Below are positions 19,004 through 29,591 of a DNA stretch of 64,000 bases, piece after piece (positions within the stretch are counted from its first letter, which is position 1; each line of letters opens with the position of its first letter). The stretch comes from Achromobacter deleyi. GTDB taxonomy: Bacteria > Pseudomonadota > Gammaproteobacteria > Burkholderiales > Burkholderiaceae_B. The stretch lies in the NCBI RefSeq assembly GCF_016127315.1, contig NZ_CP065997.1, forward strand, positions 6,634,001-6,698,000, written 5' to 3'. The translations under genes were made by a program, and so were the position numbers. Below the pieces are notes generated by a model. The model did not search any database, had not been told where the DNA came from, and worked only from the letters and a program-made list of their open reading frames with translations.

Positions 19004-21301
19004 TCAGGCGGCGTCGCGCAGCGCGCGGGCGGCTTGCACCATGCCGATCAGCGCGGCTTCGGTTTCAGGCCAGGCGCGCGTCTTCAGGCCGCAATCCGGG
19101 TTGACCCACAGCCGCTCCTTCGGCAGGCGGGCGGCGGCCTTCTGCATCAGGCCGACCATCCAGTCCACCTCGGGCACGTTGGGCGAGTGGATGTCGTAGA
19201 CGCCCGGGCCGATGTCGTTCGGGTAGCGGAAGTCCTCGAACGCCTTGAGCAGTTCCATGTTGGAGCGCGACGTCTCGATCGTGATCACGTCCGCGTCCAT
19301 GGCGGCGATCGATTCGATGATGTCGTTGAACTCCGAATAGCACATGTGCGTGTGGATCTGCGTCTCGTCGCGCACGCCGGCGGTCGACAGGCGGAAGCAG
19401 TCCACCGCCCAGTCCAGGTACGCCTGCCAGTCGGCGCGGCGCAGCGGCAGGCCTTCGCGGATGGCCGGTTCGTCGATCTGGATGACGCTGATGCCGGCGG
19501 CTTCCAGGTCCACCACTTCGTCGCGCAGCGCCAGCGCCAGCTGGCGGCAGGTCTGTTCGCGCGGCTGGTCGTCGCGCACGAACGACCACTGCAGGATGGT
19601 GACCGGACCGGTCAGCATGCCCTTGACCGGCTTGTCGGTCAGCGACTGGGCGTACGAGGACCAGCCCACCGTCATCGGCGCGGGACGGGCCACGTCGCCG
19701 AAGATGATCGGCGGCTTGACGCAGCGCGAGCCGTAGCTCTGCACCCAGCCGTTCTTGGTAAAGGCGAAGCCGGCCAGCAGCTCGCCGAAGTACTCCACCA
19801 TGTCGTTGCGCTCGGGCTCGCCATGCACCAGGACGTCCAGGCCGACCTTTTCCTGGAAGCGGATCACTTCCTCGATTTCCTTGCGGATGGCGGTCTCGTA
19901 GCCTGCGTCCGTCAACGCGCCCGACTTCCAGTCGCGGCGCAGCGCGCGGATCTCGGCGGTCTGGGGGAACGAACCGATGGTGGTGGTCGGATAGGCCGGC
20001 AGGCCCAGCTCTTCCTGCTGGCGGGCGATGCGGCCGGCGAACGGCGCGCGGTCGCGCGACACGCTGGCCGACGCGGCCATGCGCTGCGCCACGGCGGGAT
20101 TGTGGATGCGGGTCGACGAGCGGCGCGCGGCCAGGGCGGCGCGCTGCTTGGCCAGGCCTTCCTGCACGCCGGCATCGGCGGCGCCGTCCAGCGCGCGGCC
20201 CAGCAGGCTCAGTTCATCCAGCTTCTGCGTGGCGAACGACAGCCAGCTCTTGAGTTCGGCGTCCAGTTCGGTTTCGTTGGCCAGGTCCACCGGCACGTGC
20301 AGCAGCGAGCACGACGGCGCCAGCCACAGGCGGTCGCCCAGCTGCTGCCTGACCGGCGCCAGCGTGGCAAAGGCGGCATCCAGGTCGGTGCGCCAGATGT
20401 TGCGGCCGTTGATGATGCCGGCGGACAGCACCTTGTCGGCGCCCAGGCCGGCCAGCACGTCGGCCAGTTGCTCGGGCGCTCGGACCAGGTCCACGTGCAA
20501 GCCGGCCACCGGCAGGTCCAGCGCCGTGCGCAGGTTGTCCTTGAGGCCATCGAAGTAGGTGGCGATCAGCAGCTTGACCGGGCCGGCCGACAGCGTGGCA
20601 TACACCTGCTTGAAGGCGTCGCGCCAGGCCTGCGGCAGGTCCAGCACCAGGATCGGCTCGTCGATCTGGACCCACTCCACGCCCAGCTTGGCGAAACGCG
20701 CCAGCACTTCTTCATACACGGGCACCAGGTTGGCCAGCAGTTGCAGCTTGCCCGCGTCGGCCGCGCCGTCGGCGAAGGCATCGCCCTTGCCCTGGAACAG
20801 CCAGGTCAGCGGGCCCGGGATCGCCGGCTTGACGGCATGGCCCAGCGCCTGCGCTTCCTGGATCTGCTCGAACAGCGATTCACGGGCGATGCGGAAGGTC
20901 TGGCCCGGCACCAGCTCCGGCACGATGTAGTGGTAGTTGGTGTCGAACCACTTGGTCATTTCGCACGCGGCGGCGGGCTTGCCCGACGGGGCACGGCCGC
21001 GGCCCATGCGGAACAGCGTGTCCAGCGAGACCGGCTCGTTGTCCTTCTGGCCGAACCGCGCGGGCACGGCGCCCAGCAACGTGGTCCATTCCAGGATCTG
21101 GTCGTACCAGGCGAAATCGCCCACGGGCACGAACTTGACGCCGGCGGCGGCCTGCACCTTCCAGTGCTGGGCGCGCAGCTCGCGGCCCGTCTGCGCCAGC
21201 GCGTCGCCGGTCTGCTTGCCAGCCCAGTAGGCTTCGACAGCGCGCTTCAGTTCCCGCTGGGCACCAATGCGGGGGAACCCCAAATTATGAATCGTAGTCA
21301 T
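19004..21301 (-). CDS. metE: cobalamin-independent methionine synthase
   Basis: Transfers a methyl group from methyltetrahydropteroyl-triglutamate to homocysteine, without B12. 765 residues, two beta-barrel halves. Zinc ligands are visible in the C-terminal half: His and Cys of [10 protein letters not shown] and the Cys of NPDCGLKTR. The start [19 protein letters not shown] is exactly the family start; an in-frame extension to 21376 is not credible. Divergent from the metR-like gene at 21496, with two MetR-type boxes in between, so it is expected to be activated when homocysteine accumulates. Confidence 0.98.
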   Translation of the reverse strand: MTTIHNLGFPRIGAQRELKRAVEAYWAGKQTGDALAQTGRELRAQHWKVQAAAGVKFVPVGDFAWYDQILEWTTLLGAVPARFGQKDNEPVSLDTLFRMGRGRAPSGKPAAACEMTKWFDTNYHYIVPELVPGQTFRIARESLFEQIQEAQALGHAVKPAIPGPLTWLFQGKGDAFADGAADAGKLQLLANLVPVYEEVLARFAKLGVEWVQIDEPILVLDLPQAWRDAFKQVYATLSAGPVKLLIATYFDGLKDNLRTALDLPVAGLHVDLVRAPEQLADVLAGLGADKVLSAGIINGRNIWRTDLDAAFATLAPVRQQLGDRLWLAPSCSLLHVPVDLANETELDAELKSWLSFATQKLDELSLLGRALDGAADAGVQEGLAKQRAALAARRSSTRIHNPAVAQRMAASASVSRDRAPFAGRIARQQEELGLPAYPTTTIGSFPQTAEIRALRRDWKSGALTDAGYETAIRKEIEEVIRFQEKVGLDVLVHGEPERNDMVEYFGELLAGFAFTKNGWVQSYGSRCVKPPIIFGDVARPAPMTVGWSSYAQSLTDKPVKGMLTGPVTILQWSFVRDDQPREQTCRQLALALRDEVVDLEAAGISVIQIDEPAIREGLPLRRADWQAYLDWAVDCFRLSTAGVRDETQIHTHMCYSEFNDIIESIAAMDADVITIETSRSNMELLKAFEDFRYPNDIGPGVYDIHSPNVPEVDWMVGLMQKAAARLPKERLWVNPDCGLKTRAWPETEAALIGMVQAARALRDAA

Positions 21302-21362
21302 GGCAATCCCGTCGTTAGACAAAATCTGTTCAAGTGCCAGCCATTCTGAGGCCAAACCAAAA

Positions 21363-21406
21363 TGAATCAAAATCAATGTCTACATCCATAAGATGAAGAA
21401 ATCTCA
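21363..21406. promoter_or_regulatory. two candidate MetR-binding boxes
   Basis: The MetR consensus is TGAA-N5-TTCA. Two sequences with one mismatch each are present in the metE-metR intergenic region: TGAATCAAAATCA (21363-21375) and TGAAGAAATCTCA (21394-21406). Their starts are 31 bases apart, about three helical turns, consistent with cooperative binding by a LysR-type tetramer. Confidence 0.6.
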
Positions 21407-21495
21407 TACAATATAAGTTCATTCCCTCCGGGGCCGGCCGCCCCGGCCGCTGGATCGCCGCGCCATCCTCATCCCATCCTCGCCGTTACCGCCCC

Positions 21496-22413
21496 ATGCT
21501 GGAAATCCGCCATCTCGAAACGCTGACCGCCATCCGTGAAGGCGGCAGCCTGCAGGAAGCCGCCGACCGCCTGCACCTGACCCAGTCAGCCCTGTCACAC
21601 CAACTGCGCGATCTGGAGACCCGGCTGGGCACGCCGCTGCTGAACCGCCGCACCCGTCCGGCGCGCCTGACCACCGCGGGCCTGCGCGTGCTGGCGCTGG
21701 CCGATGAAGTGCTGCCGCGCATCCGCGCCACCGAACGGGAACTGCAGCGGCTGGCCGCCGGCCGCACCGGCCGCCTGCACCTGGCCATCGACTGCCATTC
21801 CTGCTTCCAGTGGTTGATGCCGGCGCTGGACGCGTTTCGCGCGCAGTGGCCGGACGTGGCGCTGGACCTGTCGGCGGCGTTCTCGTTCGCCCCCCTGCCC
21901 GCGCTGGTGCGCGGCGACCTGGACCTGGTCATCACGTCCGATCCCCAGCAGCTGGACGCGGTCGAATACCTGCCGCTGTTCAAGTACGAACTGGTGCTGG
22001 CCGTGTCCGAATCGAATCCCCTGGCCGGCAGCAAGTTCGTCATGCCGGACCAGCTGGCCGACCAGACGCTCATCACCTATCCGGTGGACAAGCAGCGCCT
22101 GGACATCTTCACGGCATTCCTGGATCCCGCCGACGTGGAGCCGGCCGCCATCCGCAAGGCCGAACTGACGCCCATCATCGCGCAGCTGGTGGCCAGCAAT
22201 CGCGGCGTCGCCGCCCTGCCCAACTGGGCCCTGACCGAATACATGAACCAGGGTTGGCTGCGCCTGTGCCGCCTCGGGCCGCAGGGCGTGTGGCGCACCC
22301 TGTACGCGACGGTGCGCAGCGAGGACACCGACGCCTCGTACATCGACGAATTCCTGACGCTGACGCGCGACGTCTGTTTCAAGACGCTCAGCGGCATCAA
22401 GTCGGCGAAATAA
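21496..22413 (+). CDS. metR: LysR family regulator, MetR-like
   Basis: 305-residue LysR-type regulator: HTH at residues 1-60 (LQEAADRLHLTQSALSHQLRDLE) and a periplasmic-binding-protein-like effector domain (about 90-295). The gene is divergent from metE and the sequence resembles MetR, including the segment IDCHSCFQWLMPALDAFR. It should activate metE with homocysteine as co-effector and repress itself. ATG at 21496 gives the usual LysR start MLEIRHLETL. Confidence 0.92.
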   Translation: MLEIRHLETLTAIREGGSLQEAADRLHLTQSALSHQLRDLETRLGTPLLNRRTRPARLTTAGLRVLALADEVLPRIRATERELQRLAAGRTGRLHLAIDCHSCFQWLMPALDAFRAQWPDVALDLSAAFSFAPLPALVRGDLDLVITSDPQQLDAVEYLPLFKYELVLAVSESNPLAGSKFVMPDQLADQTLITYPVDKQRLDIFTAFLDPADVEPAAIRKAELTPIIAQLVASNRGVAALPNWALTEYMNQGWLRLCRLGPQGVWRTLYATVRSEDTDASYIDEFLTLTRDVCFKTLSGIKSAK

Positions 22414-22496
22414 GCGCGGCGGAAAAATCGGCGTGGCGGAAAGGAATGCGGCGGCCGGCGCATGCCGCCGCGCGCCGCGCCAGGCACGCGGGCGAC

Positions 22497-23150
22497 TCAG
22501 TCGTCGTCGCCCGCCCCCAGGATGCGGCGGATGACGTCGTGCGCGAAACCGCGGCTGGCCAGGAAGCGCGCCTGCTTGGCATAGGCGGCGCGATCCTCGG
22601 GTTTGGCGCCGAAGCGCTTCTGCCAGACCTCGAGCGCGCGTGGGTATTCGGTGGCGCGCAATTGCTCGCGCAATTCGGACACCTGGGTGTCATCGACGCC
22701 GTGCTGGCGCAATTCCTGCACGATGCGCGCCGCCCCCTGGCGCGAGGCGCGGCGATGCACCAGGCTTTGCGCGAAGCGCTCGGTCGACAGCCAGCCTTCC
22801 TTTTCCAGCGCATCCAGCACGCGCTCGACCTCGTCGGCGTCTTCGGCGTGGGGCGCGAGTTTTCGCGCCAGCTCGTCGCGGGCGTGCTCGCGCCGCGACA
22901 GATAACCGACCGCGCGCATCTTCAGCGATGGCCCCTTGGGCGGGGTGCGGGGCTTGTCTTCTGACGACGGCGCGCCCCCGTCTTGCGGCGCCGGACTGTC
23001 CGGGTCATGGCCGGAGGAGGCCGCGGATTCAGCGGCCCGCCGCAGGTCCGACGTGCGGCGCAAGCCCTCGGGCTTGGCCACGGTTTCGAACTCATCGTCC
23101 AGCTTGGCGCGCAGGCGGTCGGCGGACGTGACGGGCGGTTTCCAGCTCAT
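22497..23150 (-). CDS. recX: regulatory protein RecX
   Basis: RecX binds RecA filaments and limits their extension. 217 residues; the RecX core of three-helix repeats occupies about 75-215 (RAVGYLSRREHARDELARKL, FAQSLVHRRASRQGAARIVQELR). The first ~75 residues are a charged, Pro/Ser-rich extension absent from typical ~150-residue RecX proteins. It follows recA by 99 bases on the same strand, with a strong hairpin between them, so expression is probably by partial read-through from the SOS-controlled recA promoter. Confidence 0.93.
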   Translation of the reverse strand: MSWKPPVTSADRLRAKLDDEFETVAKPEGLRRTSDLRRAAESAASSGHDPDSPAPQDGGAPSSEDKPRTPPKGPSLKMRAVGYLSRREHARDELARKLAPHAEDADEVERVLDALEKEGWLSTERFAQSLVHRRASRQGAARIVQELRQHGVDDTQVSELREQLRATEYPRALEVWQKRFGAKPEDRAAYAKQARFLASRGFAHDVIRRILGAGDDD

Positions 23151-23167
23151 GCGCTTCCTCTATGTGC

Positions 23168-23203
23168 CAGCGGCAGGCCTCCCGGAAAGGGAGCCTGCCG
23201 CTG
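23168..23203 (-). promoter_or_regulatory. long hairpin between recA and recX
   Basis: CAGCGGCAGG pairs with CCTGCCGCTG, and inside them CTCCC pairs with GGGAG around a GGAAA loop; only one C is bulged, giving a 15-bp stem. There is no U-tract on the recA-recX sense strand, so it may be a partial attenuator or processing/stability element that sets the RecA:RecX ratio. Confidence 0.65.
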
Positions 23204-23249
23204 ACGACCGGGCTGGCGGGCCCGGTGCGATCCGATGATGGCGTGACGA

Positions 23250-24314
<1,065 letters not shown>

Positions 24315-24483
24315 GTAGTGTCCTGTCGGGTCTAGGTCTGTAACGTATCGGGTGTCGGGCGCGGCACGGATACCGGTCAGCGCGCGGGTTGTCGCAAGGG
24401 ATTGATCGAAACGGCGCCGAAGCGGCGGATCCAGGCTGCAATCGGCACCGATCAGAAAGCGATAGCGCAGATTATGGCATCGG

Positions 24484-24505
24484 ATTGTACTGTACAAAAA
24501 ACCAG
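24484..24505 (-). promoter_or_regulatory. recA promoter with LexA (SOS) box
   Basis: On the minus strand, CTGGTTTTTTGTACAG (24490-24505) matches the LexA consensus CTGT-N8-ACAG with one mismatch, and is followed directly by a TACAAT -10 (24484-24489). The operator therefore fills the -35/-10 spacer, the classic arrangement for repression. The remainder of the 372-base recA/response-regulator spacer (24315-24686) shows nothing else that I can name. Confidence 0.85.
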
Positions 24506-24686
24506 TGTGCCACAGTTTTCCACGTATTCCCTGAGTGGGCAAGCACGGTGTCGTATGACAGAATCGTGGAAAAAACCGGCGCTATGTCCCCATTGCGCCT
24601 CCCCGGCCCGCCGCCCCGGCTATCCGCCCCAGGGCGGCATGCGCGCGCCGCTCACGCGTCGCGCTTCTCCTTCTTTTCAACAGCCC

Positions 24687-25376
24687 ATGCGCATCCTGAT
24701 CGCCGAAGACGACAGCATCCTGGCCGACGGCCTGTCACGCTCGTTGCGCCACAACGGCTACGCGGTCGACGCCGTGCGCGACGGCCTGGCGGCCGATTCG
24801 GCGCTGGCGGCCCAGGCCTTCGACCTGCTCATCCTCGACCTCGGCCTGCCGCAACTGGCCGGCCTGGAAGTGCTGCGGCGGCTGCGGGCCCGCAACTCCG
24901 CCCTGCCCGTCCTGATCCTGACCGCCGCCGACAGCATCGAGCAGCGCGTCAAGGGGCTGGATCTGGGCGCCGACGACTACATGGCCAAGCCGTTCGCGCT
25001 GTCCGAGCTGGAAGCGCGCGTGCGCGCCCTGACGCGGCGCGGCGCGGGCGGCGGCGCCACCCTGCTCAAGCACGGCCGGCTGGTGTTCGACCAGACCGGG
25101 CGCGTGGCCATGGTCGACGACCAGACGCTGGACCTGTCCGCGCGCGAAGTCAGCCTGCTGGAGATCCTGCTGACCCGCAGCGGCCGCATGGTCAGCAAGA
25201 CCCAGCTGGTCGACCACCTGTGCGAATGGGGCGAGGAAGTCAGCACCAATGCCATCGAAGTCTACGTGCACCGCCTGCGCAAGAAGCTCGAACCGAGCGG
25301 CGTGAAGATCGTGACGGTGCGCGGCCTGGGCTACTGCCTGGAGCGGGATCAGGGTGCGGCCTACCTCGCCAGCTGA
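24687..25376 (+). CDS. two-component response regulator, OmpR/PhoB type
   Basis: 229 residues. The receiver domain (1-115) has the acidic pocket Glu7/Asp8/Asp9, phospho-acceptor Asp51, Thr79 and Lys101. A winged-helix DNA-binding domain (about 130-222) includes [17 protein letters not shown] and [14 protein letters not shown]. The ATG at 24687 starts right at the receiver domain. It overlaps the kinase gene by 23 bases. Resembles the TctD/QseB group. The target is unknown; the downstream MHS transporter at 27167 is a candidate. Confidence 0.94.
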   Translation: MRILIAEDDSILADGLSRSLRHNGYAVDAVRDGLAADSALAAQAFDLLILDLGLPQLAGLEVLRRLRARNSALPVLILTAADSIEQRVKGLDLGADDYMAKPFALSELEARVRALTRRGAGGGATLLKHGRLVFDQTGRVAMVDDQTLDLSAREVSLLEILLTRSGRMVSKTQLVDHLCEWGEEVSTNAIEVYVHRLRKKLEPSGVKIVTVRGLGYCLERDQGAAYLAS

Positions 25377-26868
25377 ACCGCCCCAGCCGGAGGCGCTCAA
25401 CCAGGAAGCGCTGGATGTGATGCAGGCCGGGGCCCGCGGCCCCAGCTTCGCGCCGCCGCAGCGCTCGCTGCTGGGCGAGATCCTCGACTGGATGCTGGCG
25501 CCACTGTTCCTGCTGTGGCCGATGAGCGTCGCCATCACCTACGTGGTGGCGCAGAACATCGCCAACGTGCCCTACGACCGCGCCCTGGCCAACAACCTGC
25601 ACGTGCTGACGCGCCAGGTCCACGCCCAGGACGGCCGCGCGGTGCTGCGCATGACCGACCCGGCGCGCGATGTGCTGCGCGCCGACGAAACCGACAGCGT
25701 GTTCTGGCTGGCGCTCGGCAGCCGCGGCGAATACCTGGGCGGCGACCGCGCCCTGCCCCTGCCCGCCTCGGTCGGCCAGCCGCGGCCCGGCGAGGTCCAG
25801 TACGAGGACGACACCCTGCGCGGCTTCGGCGTCCGGCTGGCCTTCACCTGGGTCGACCTGAACCTGCCCAATACCCAGCCGGCGCTGCTGATCGTGGCCG
25901 AGACGGTCGAAAAGCGCACCCAGCTGGCCAACGACATCATCAAGGGCGTGATCATTCCGCAGTTCGTGGTGCTGCCGATCGCGGTGCTGCTGGTGTGGTT
26001 CGGGCTGTCGCGCGGCGTCGCGCCGCTCAATGCGCTGCAGCAGCGGCTGCGGGCGCGGCGGCCGGACGACCTGTCGCCGATCGACGAACGCGCCGCGCCC
26101 TCCGAGATCGCGCCGCTGGTCGCGGCCATGAACGACCTGCTCGACCGGCTGTCGGACAACGTCCAGGCGCAGCGCCGTTTCGTCGCCGATGCCGCGCACC
26201 AGCTGAAGACCCCGCTGGCGGGCCTGCGCACCCAGGCCGAGCTGGCCCTGCGCGACGCCAGCCCCGAGGAGATGCAGGCCAGCCTGCGCCAGCTGGTGAC
26301 CGGCTCCGAGCGCGCCACCCGGCTGGTGAACCAGCTGTTGCTGCTGGCGCGGGCGGAAAACCCCAGCGCCATCGGCCTGGCCGCCACCGACCTGAACGCC
26401 ATCGCCTACGAACAGGCGATGCACTGGGTGCCGCAGGCGCTGTCGCTCGGCACCGACCTGGGCTTCGAGGGCTCCGAGACCCCGGTGGAGATCAACGGCA
26501 ACCCGCTGCTGCTGGCCGAGTTGCTCAACAACCTGGTGGACAACGCGCTGCGCTACACGCCGCGCGGCGGCCACATCACGGTGCGCGTGCAGGCGCTGGG
26601 GGATCAGGGCGTGCTGGAGGTCGAGGACTCCGGCCCCGGCATCGCGCCGGAAGAGCGCGAGCGCGTGTTCGACCGCTTCTACCGCGTGCTCGGCACGCTG
26701 TCGGACGGCAGCGGGCTCGGCCTGGCCATCGTCAGGGAGATCGCGCAGAAGCACCAGGCGACCGTCGTCGTCACCGACCATCCGACCCCGCACTCGAACC
26801 TTCCGGGCACCCGCATCCGGGTGGTCTTCCCGCTCTACGTCGAGCCGGTCGACGACCTCGGCGACTGA
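25354..26868 (+). CDS. sensor histidine kinase, TctE/QseC type
   Basis: About 504 residues. One membrane helix near 48-70, a periplasmic sensor domain of the TctE N-terminal type (about 70-185), a second helix near 195-215, HAMP, then HisKA with [16 protein letters not shown] (the His is the phosphorylation site) and a HATPase domain with [18 protein letters not shown] and GSGLGLAIV. The start used is GTG at 25354, overlapping the response-regulator gene; ATG at 25420 is an alternative giving 482 residues. TctE relatives sense carboxylates; ligand unknown here. Confidence 0.92.
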   Translation: MRPTSPAEPPQPEALNQEALDVMQAGARGPSFAPPQRSLLGEILDWMLAPLFLLWPMSVAITYVVAQNIANVPYDRALANNLHVLTRQVHAQDGRAVLRMTDPARDVLRADETDSVFWLALGSRGEYLGGDRALPLPASVGQPRPGEVQYEDDTLRGFGVRLAFTWVDLNLPNTQPALLIVAETVEKRTQLANDIIKGVIIPQFVVLPIAVLLVWFGLSRGVAPLNALQQRLRARRPDDLSPIDERAAPSEIAPLVAAMNDLLDRLSDNVQAQRRFVADAAHQLKTPLAGLRTQAELALRDASPEEMQASLRQLVTGSERATRLVNQLLLLARAENPSAIGLAATDLNAIAYEQAMHWVPQALSLGTDLGFEGSETPVEINGNPLLLAELLNNLVDNALRYTPRGGHITVRVQALGDQGVLEVEDSGPGIAPEERERVFDRFYRVLGTLSDGSGLGLAIVREIAQKHQATVVVTDHPTPHSNLPGTRIRVVFPLYVEPVDDLGD

Positions 26869-27166
26869 GGCCGGTCCACCCCGCTTGAAACCCTGACGGG
26901 CGCCTCGCTCCGGTCCAGGCGTTTTCCTGCCCGGCGCCGTCGCGCGCAGCGCTTGCCGCCATGCGAGTTCCCCGTTCCGTCCCTAGGACTATCCCTAGCC
27001 TCCCCAGTGGAGTTTACTTTTTGTTTCAAATTTAAGATTCAGGTAAGGGTCACGTCAGAACCTCGTCAGCCTCGCGCCCCAACCTTGCGATAGCTCGATG
27101 TCGGTCTCGCCGGCGGAGGGTCAAGCACGGCGGAAAACCGCCGGCCAGAAAAATCGAGGAGACATC

Positions 27167-28843
27167 ATGAGCACAACTACCATGGCAGGTCGCGGTCCAT
27201 CCGCGGATCCGCGCCCGATGACCAAGGATGAACGCCGCGTCATCTTTGCCTCGTCGCTGGGCACGGTGTTCGAGTGGTACGACTTTTATCTGTACGGTTC
27301 GCTGGCGGCCATCATCGCCCAGCACTTCTTCTCCGGCGTGAACCCGACCGCGGGCTTCATCTTCGCGCTGCTGGCCTTCGCCGCCGGCTTCGCGGTGCGT
27401 CCGTTCGGCGCGCTGGTGTTCGGCCGCCTGGGCGACCTGGTCGGACGTAAATACACCTTCCTGGTCACCATCGTGCTGATGGGCCTGTCCACCTTCCTGG
27501 TGGGCGTGCTGCCCAGCTACGCCAGCATCGGCCTGGCCGCTCCCGCCATCCTGATCGTGCTGCGCCTGCTGCAAGGCCTGGCGCTGGGCGGCGAATACGG
27601 CGGCGCCGCGACCTACGTCGCCGAGCACGCGCCGCACGGCCGCCGCGGCTTCTACACGTCGTGGATCCAGACCACCGCCACGCTCGGCCTGTTCCTGTCG
27701 CTGCTGGTGATCCTGGGCATCCGCACGGTCATGGGCGAAGACGACTTCAAGGCCTGGGGCTGGCGCATTCCGTTCCTGATCTCGGTCGTGCTGCTCGGCA
27801 TCTCGGTGTGGATCCGCCTGCAGCTGAACGAATCGCCGACCTTCCAGCGCATGAAGGAAGAAGGCAAGGGTTCGAAGGCGCCGATCAAGGAATCGTTCGG
27901 CCAGTGGAAGAACCTGAAGGTCGTGATCCTGGCGCTGCTGGGCCTGACCGCCGGCCAGGCCGTGGTCTGGTACACGGGCCAGTTCTACGCCCTGTTCTTC
28001 CTGACGCAGACGCTGAAGGTCGATGCCAACACCGCCAACATCATGATCGCGATCGCGCTGCTGATCGGCACGCCGTTCTTCGTGATCTTCGGCGCGCTGT
28101 CTGACAAGATCGGCCGCAAGCCCATCATCATGGCGGGCTGCCTGATCGCCGCGGCGACCTACTTCCCGATCTTCCAGGGCCTGACGCACTTCGCCAACCC
28201 CGCGCTCGAAAAGGCGCAGGCGACTGCCCCGGTCACGGTCATCGCCGACCCCTCCACCTGCTCGTTCCAGTTCAACCCGGTGGGCACCTCGTCGTTCACC
28301 AGCTCGTGCGACGTGGTCAAGTCGTTCATGGCGCGCAATTCGGTGAACTACAAGAACGAAGCGGCCCCGGCCGGCGCGGTCGCCAAGGTCAAGATCGGCA
28401 ACGACGAGTTCGCCTCGTTCGACGGCAAGACCATGGCGCCGGCCGACTTCAAGGCCAAGGCCGCCGAACTGGACAAGGCCCTGACCACCGCGATCCGCAG
28501 CCACGGCTACCCCGCCAAGGCCGATCCGGCGCAAAGCAACAACGTCATGGTCGTCGTGCTGCTGACCATCCTGGTGATCTACGTGACCATGGTGTACGGC
28601 CCGATCGCGGCGATGCTGGTGGAAATGTTCCCGACCCGCATCCGCTACACCTCGATGAGCCTGCCGTACCACATCGGCAACGGCTGGTTCGGCGGCTTCC
28701 TGCCCCCGGTCGCCTTCGCCGTGGTGGCCGCCACCGGCAACATCTACGACGGCCTGTGGTACCCGATCATCATCGCGGTCATGACCCTGGTCATCGGCAC
28801 GCTGTTCGTGCGCGAATCCAAGGACAACGACATCAACGCCTAA
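27167..28843 (+). CDS. MHS family MFS transporter (metabolite:H+ symporter)
   Basis: Inner-membrane major facilitator protein of 558 residues. Typical MHS features are SSLGTVFEWYDFYLYGSLA in helix 1, GRLGDLVGRKY in loop 2-3 and GLALGGEYGGAATYVAEHAP in helix 4. Between helices 8 and 9 (about residues 345-460) is an extra hydrophilic stretch with two Cys, making the protein some 100 residues longer than the ProP/KgtP type. ATG at 27167 follows GAGGAGACATC. It lies downstream of the two-component genes, with a 298-base spacer containing two TCCCTAG repeats (26980-26998). Probably imports an organic acid. Confidence 0.92.
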   Translation: MSTTTMAGRGPSADPRPMTKDERRVIFASSLGTVFEWYDFYLYGSLAAIIAQHFFSGVNPTAGFIFALLAFAAGFAVRPFGALVFGRLGDLVGRKYTFLVTIVLMGLSTFLVGVLPSYASIGLAAPAILIVLRLLQGLALGGEYGGAATYVAEHAPHGRRGFYTSWIQTTATLGLFLSLLVILGIRTVMGEDDFKAWGWRIPFLISVVLLGISVWIRLQLNESPTFQRMKEEGKGSKAPIKESFGQWKNLKVVILALLGLTAGQAVVWYTGQFYALFFLTQTLKVDANTANIMIAIALLIGTPFFVIFGALSDKIGRKPIIMAGCLIAAATYFPIFQGLTHFANPALEKAQATAPVTVIADPSTCSFQFNPVGTSSFTSSCDVVKSFMARNSVNYKNEAAPAGAVAKVKIGNDEFASFDGKTMAPADFKAKAAELDKALTTAIRSHGYPAKADPAQSNNVMVVVLLTILVIYVTMVYGPIAAMLVEMFPTRIRYTSMSLPYHIGNGWFGGFLPPVAFAVVAATGNIYDGLWYPIIIAVMTLVIGTLFVRESKDNDINA

Positions 28844-28891
28844 ACGACCATCCCCCGCCGGGCGGGACTGCTGCGCCTGCCCGGCCTTTCA

Positions 28892-28917
28892 AAAGCTCCT
28901 CTGGGAGCTTTTTTTTT
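28892..28917 (+). terminator. terminator of the MHS transporter gene
   Basis: AAGCTCC-TCTG-GGAGCTT hairpin followed by a run of T (28909-28917), about 50 bases after the stop codon. Confidence 0.93.
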
Positions 28918-29064
28918 GCGCGCGCGAAATGGCGGACTCGCGGCGCCCCTGATTCAGGACGCTGTCAGACCCCCGCCGTTAGACTGGCGCCTCAGATTAC
29001 GGCCTTGCGCCTGATCGCCCGGCGATTGATCCCCCTGCCAGGCGGTTGCAGGGCTAGTGTTCTG

Positions 29065-29158
29065 ACACCGATACCGCGTTCCCCGCGAGCCTTTTATGAC
29101 GCGGTATTGTGTGCTCCCGTACCGGCCCGGCCTCTATTGAGCCGGGCCGCTTTTTTTT
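29065..29158 (+). ncRNA. candidate small RNA with two hairpins and its own terminator
   Basis: The 387-base gap 28844-29230 contains no gene. After the transporter's own terminator there is a 9-bp perfect stem ATACCGCGT/ACGCGGTAT (29071-29079 and 29099-29107), extended by ACAC/GTGT with a bulge. It is followed by a strong terminator: CGGCCCGGC/GCCGGGCCG (29123-29131 and 29141-29149), then T8. No protein gene ends here on this strand, so the terminator must serve a short transcript. A weak promoter (TTGCAG at 29046, GATACC at 29070) overlaps the first stem, so the true start may be elsewhere. The loop CCCCGCGAGCC is free for pairing. Confidence 0.45.
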
Positions 29159-29182
29159 CCGAACGCGTTTCGCGCGCCCATG

Positions 29183-29208
29183 AAAAAGGCGGCCTCGCAT
29201 CGGCCGCC
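29183..29208 (-). terminator. terminator of the 69-residue membrane protein gene
   Basis: Minus-strand GGCGGCC-GATGCGA-GGCCGCC hairpin followed by U5, about 25 bases beyond the stop codon at 29231. Confidence 0.85.
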
Positions 29209-29230
29209 CGGGTATTGCGCGCAACGCGCC

Positions 29231-29440
29231 TCAGCGGCGCATGCCCACGCCGATGACCAGCACGCCGGCCACGATCGCGGCGATACCGGCCCACATGGGA
29301 ATCGGCACGGACTTCTCGGTCTCGGCCGTGGCCTTGACCGAACCGACCTGCAGCACGGTTTCCTCGGACTTGTAGCTGAAGCCCTTATACGCCAGGGCGG
29401 CGATGCCCAACACGATCAGGATGGCGCCGACGATCTTCAT
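29231..29440 (-). CDS. small two-helix membrane protein (DUF3185-like)
   Basis: 69 residues: helix 1 at about 3-18 (IVGAILIVLGIAALAY), a polar segment with several Glu/Lys (SYKSEETVLQVGSVKATAETEK), and helix 2 at about 48-66 (MWAGIAAIVAGVLVIGVGM). The ATG at 29440 is preceded by AGGAGAAGAAGC, a good ribosome binding site; the upstream in-frame extension is not supported. The layout resembles small DUF3185-type membrane proteins. Function unknown. Confidence 0.82.
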   Translation of the reverse strand: MKIVGAILIVLGIAALAYKGFSYKSEETVLQVGSVKATAETEKSVPIPMWAGIAAIVAGVLVIGVGMRR

Positions 29441-29591
29441 GCTTCTTCTCCTATTGCACACGGATGCCGCGGACATTACCGCATGGCCGCGCGGCTGTCA
29501 GTGACAGAACGTGTCGCCTGACCCCATCGTATTGCACCGCTGGGGCAAAGCCGTCCGCGTCGTATAGAATCTACCCTTTTGGCCGACGCTC

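Noticed and set aside
15296..21349. Very long open frame of 2017 codons on the plus strand, across the synthetase and metE
   Set aside because: It is antisense to two clearly real genes. In very GC-rich DNA the complementary frame seldom contains stop codons. Its translation is Arg/Gln/His/Ala-rich with no domain.
27050..28672. 540-codon minus-strand frame opposite the MHS transporter
   Set aside because: His/Gln/Arg-rich shadow; the plus-strand transporter has clear helices and motifs.
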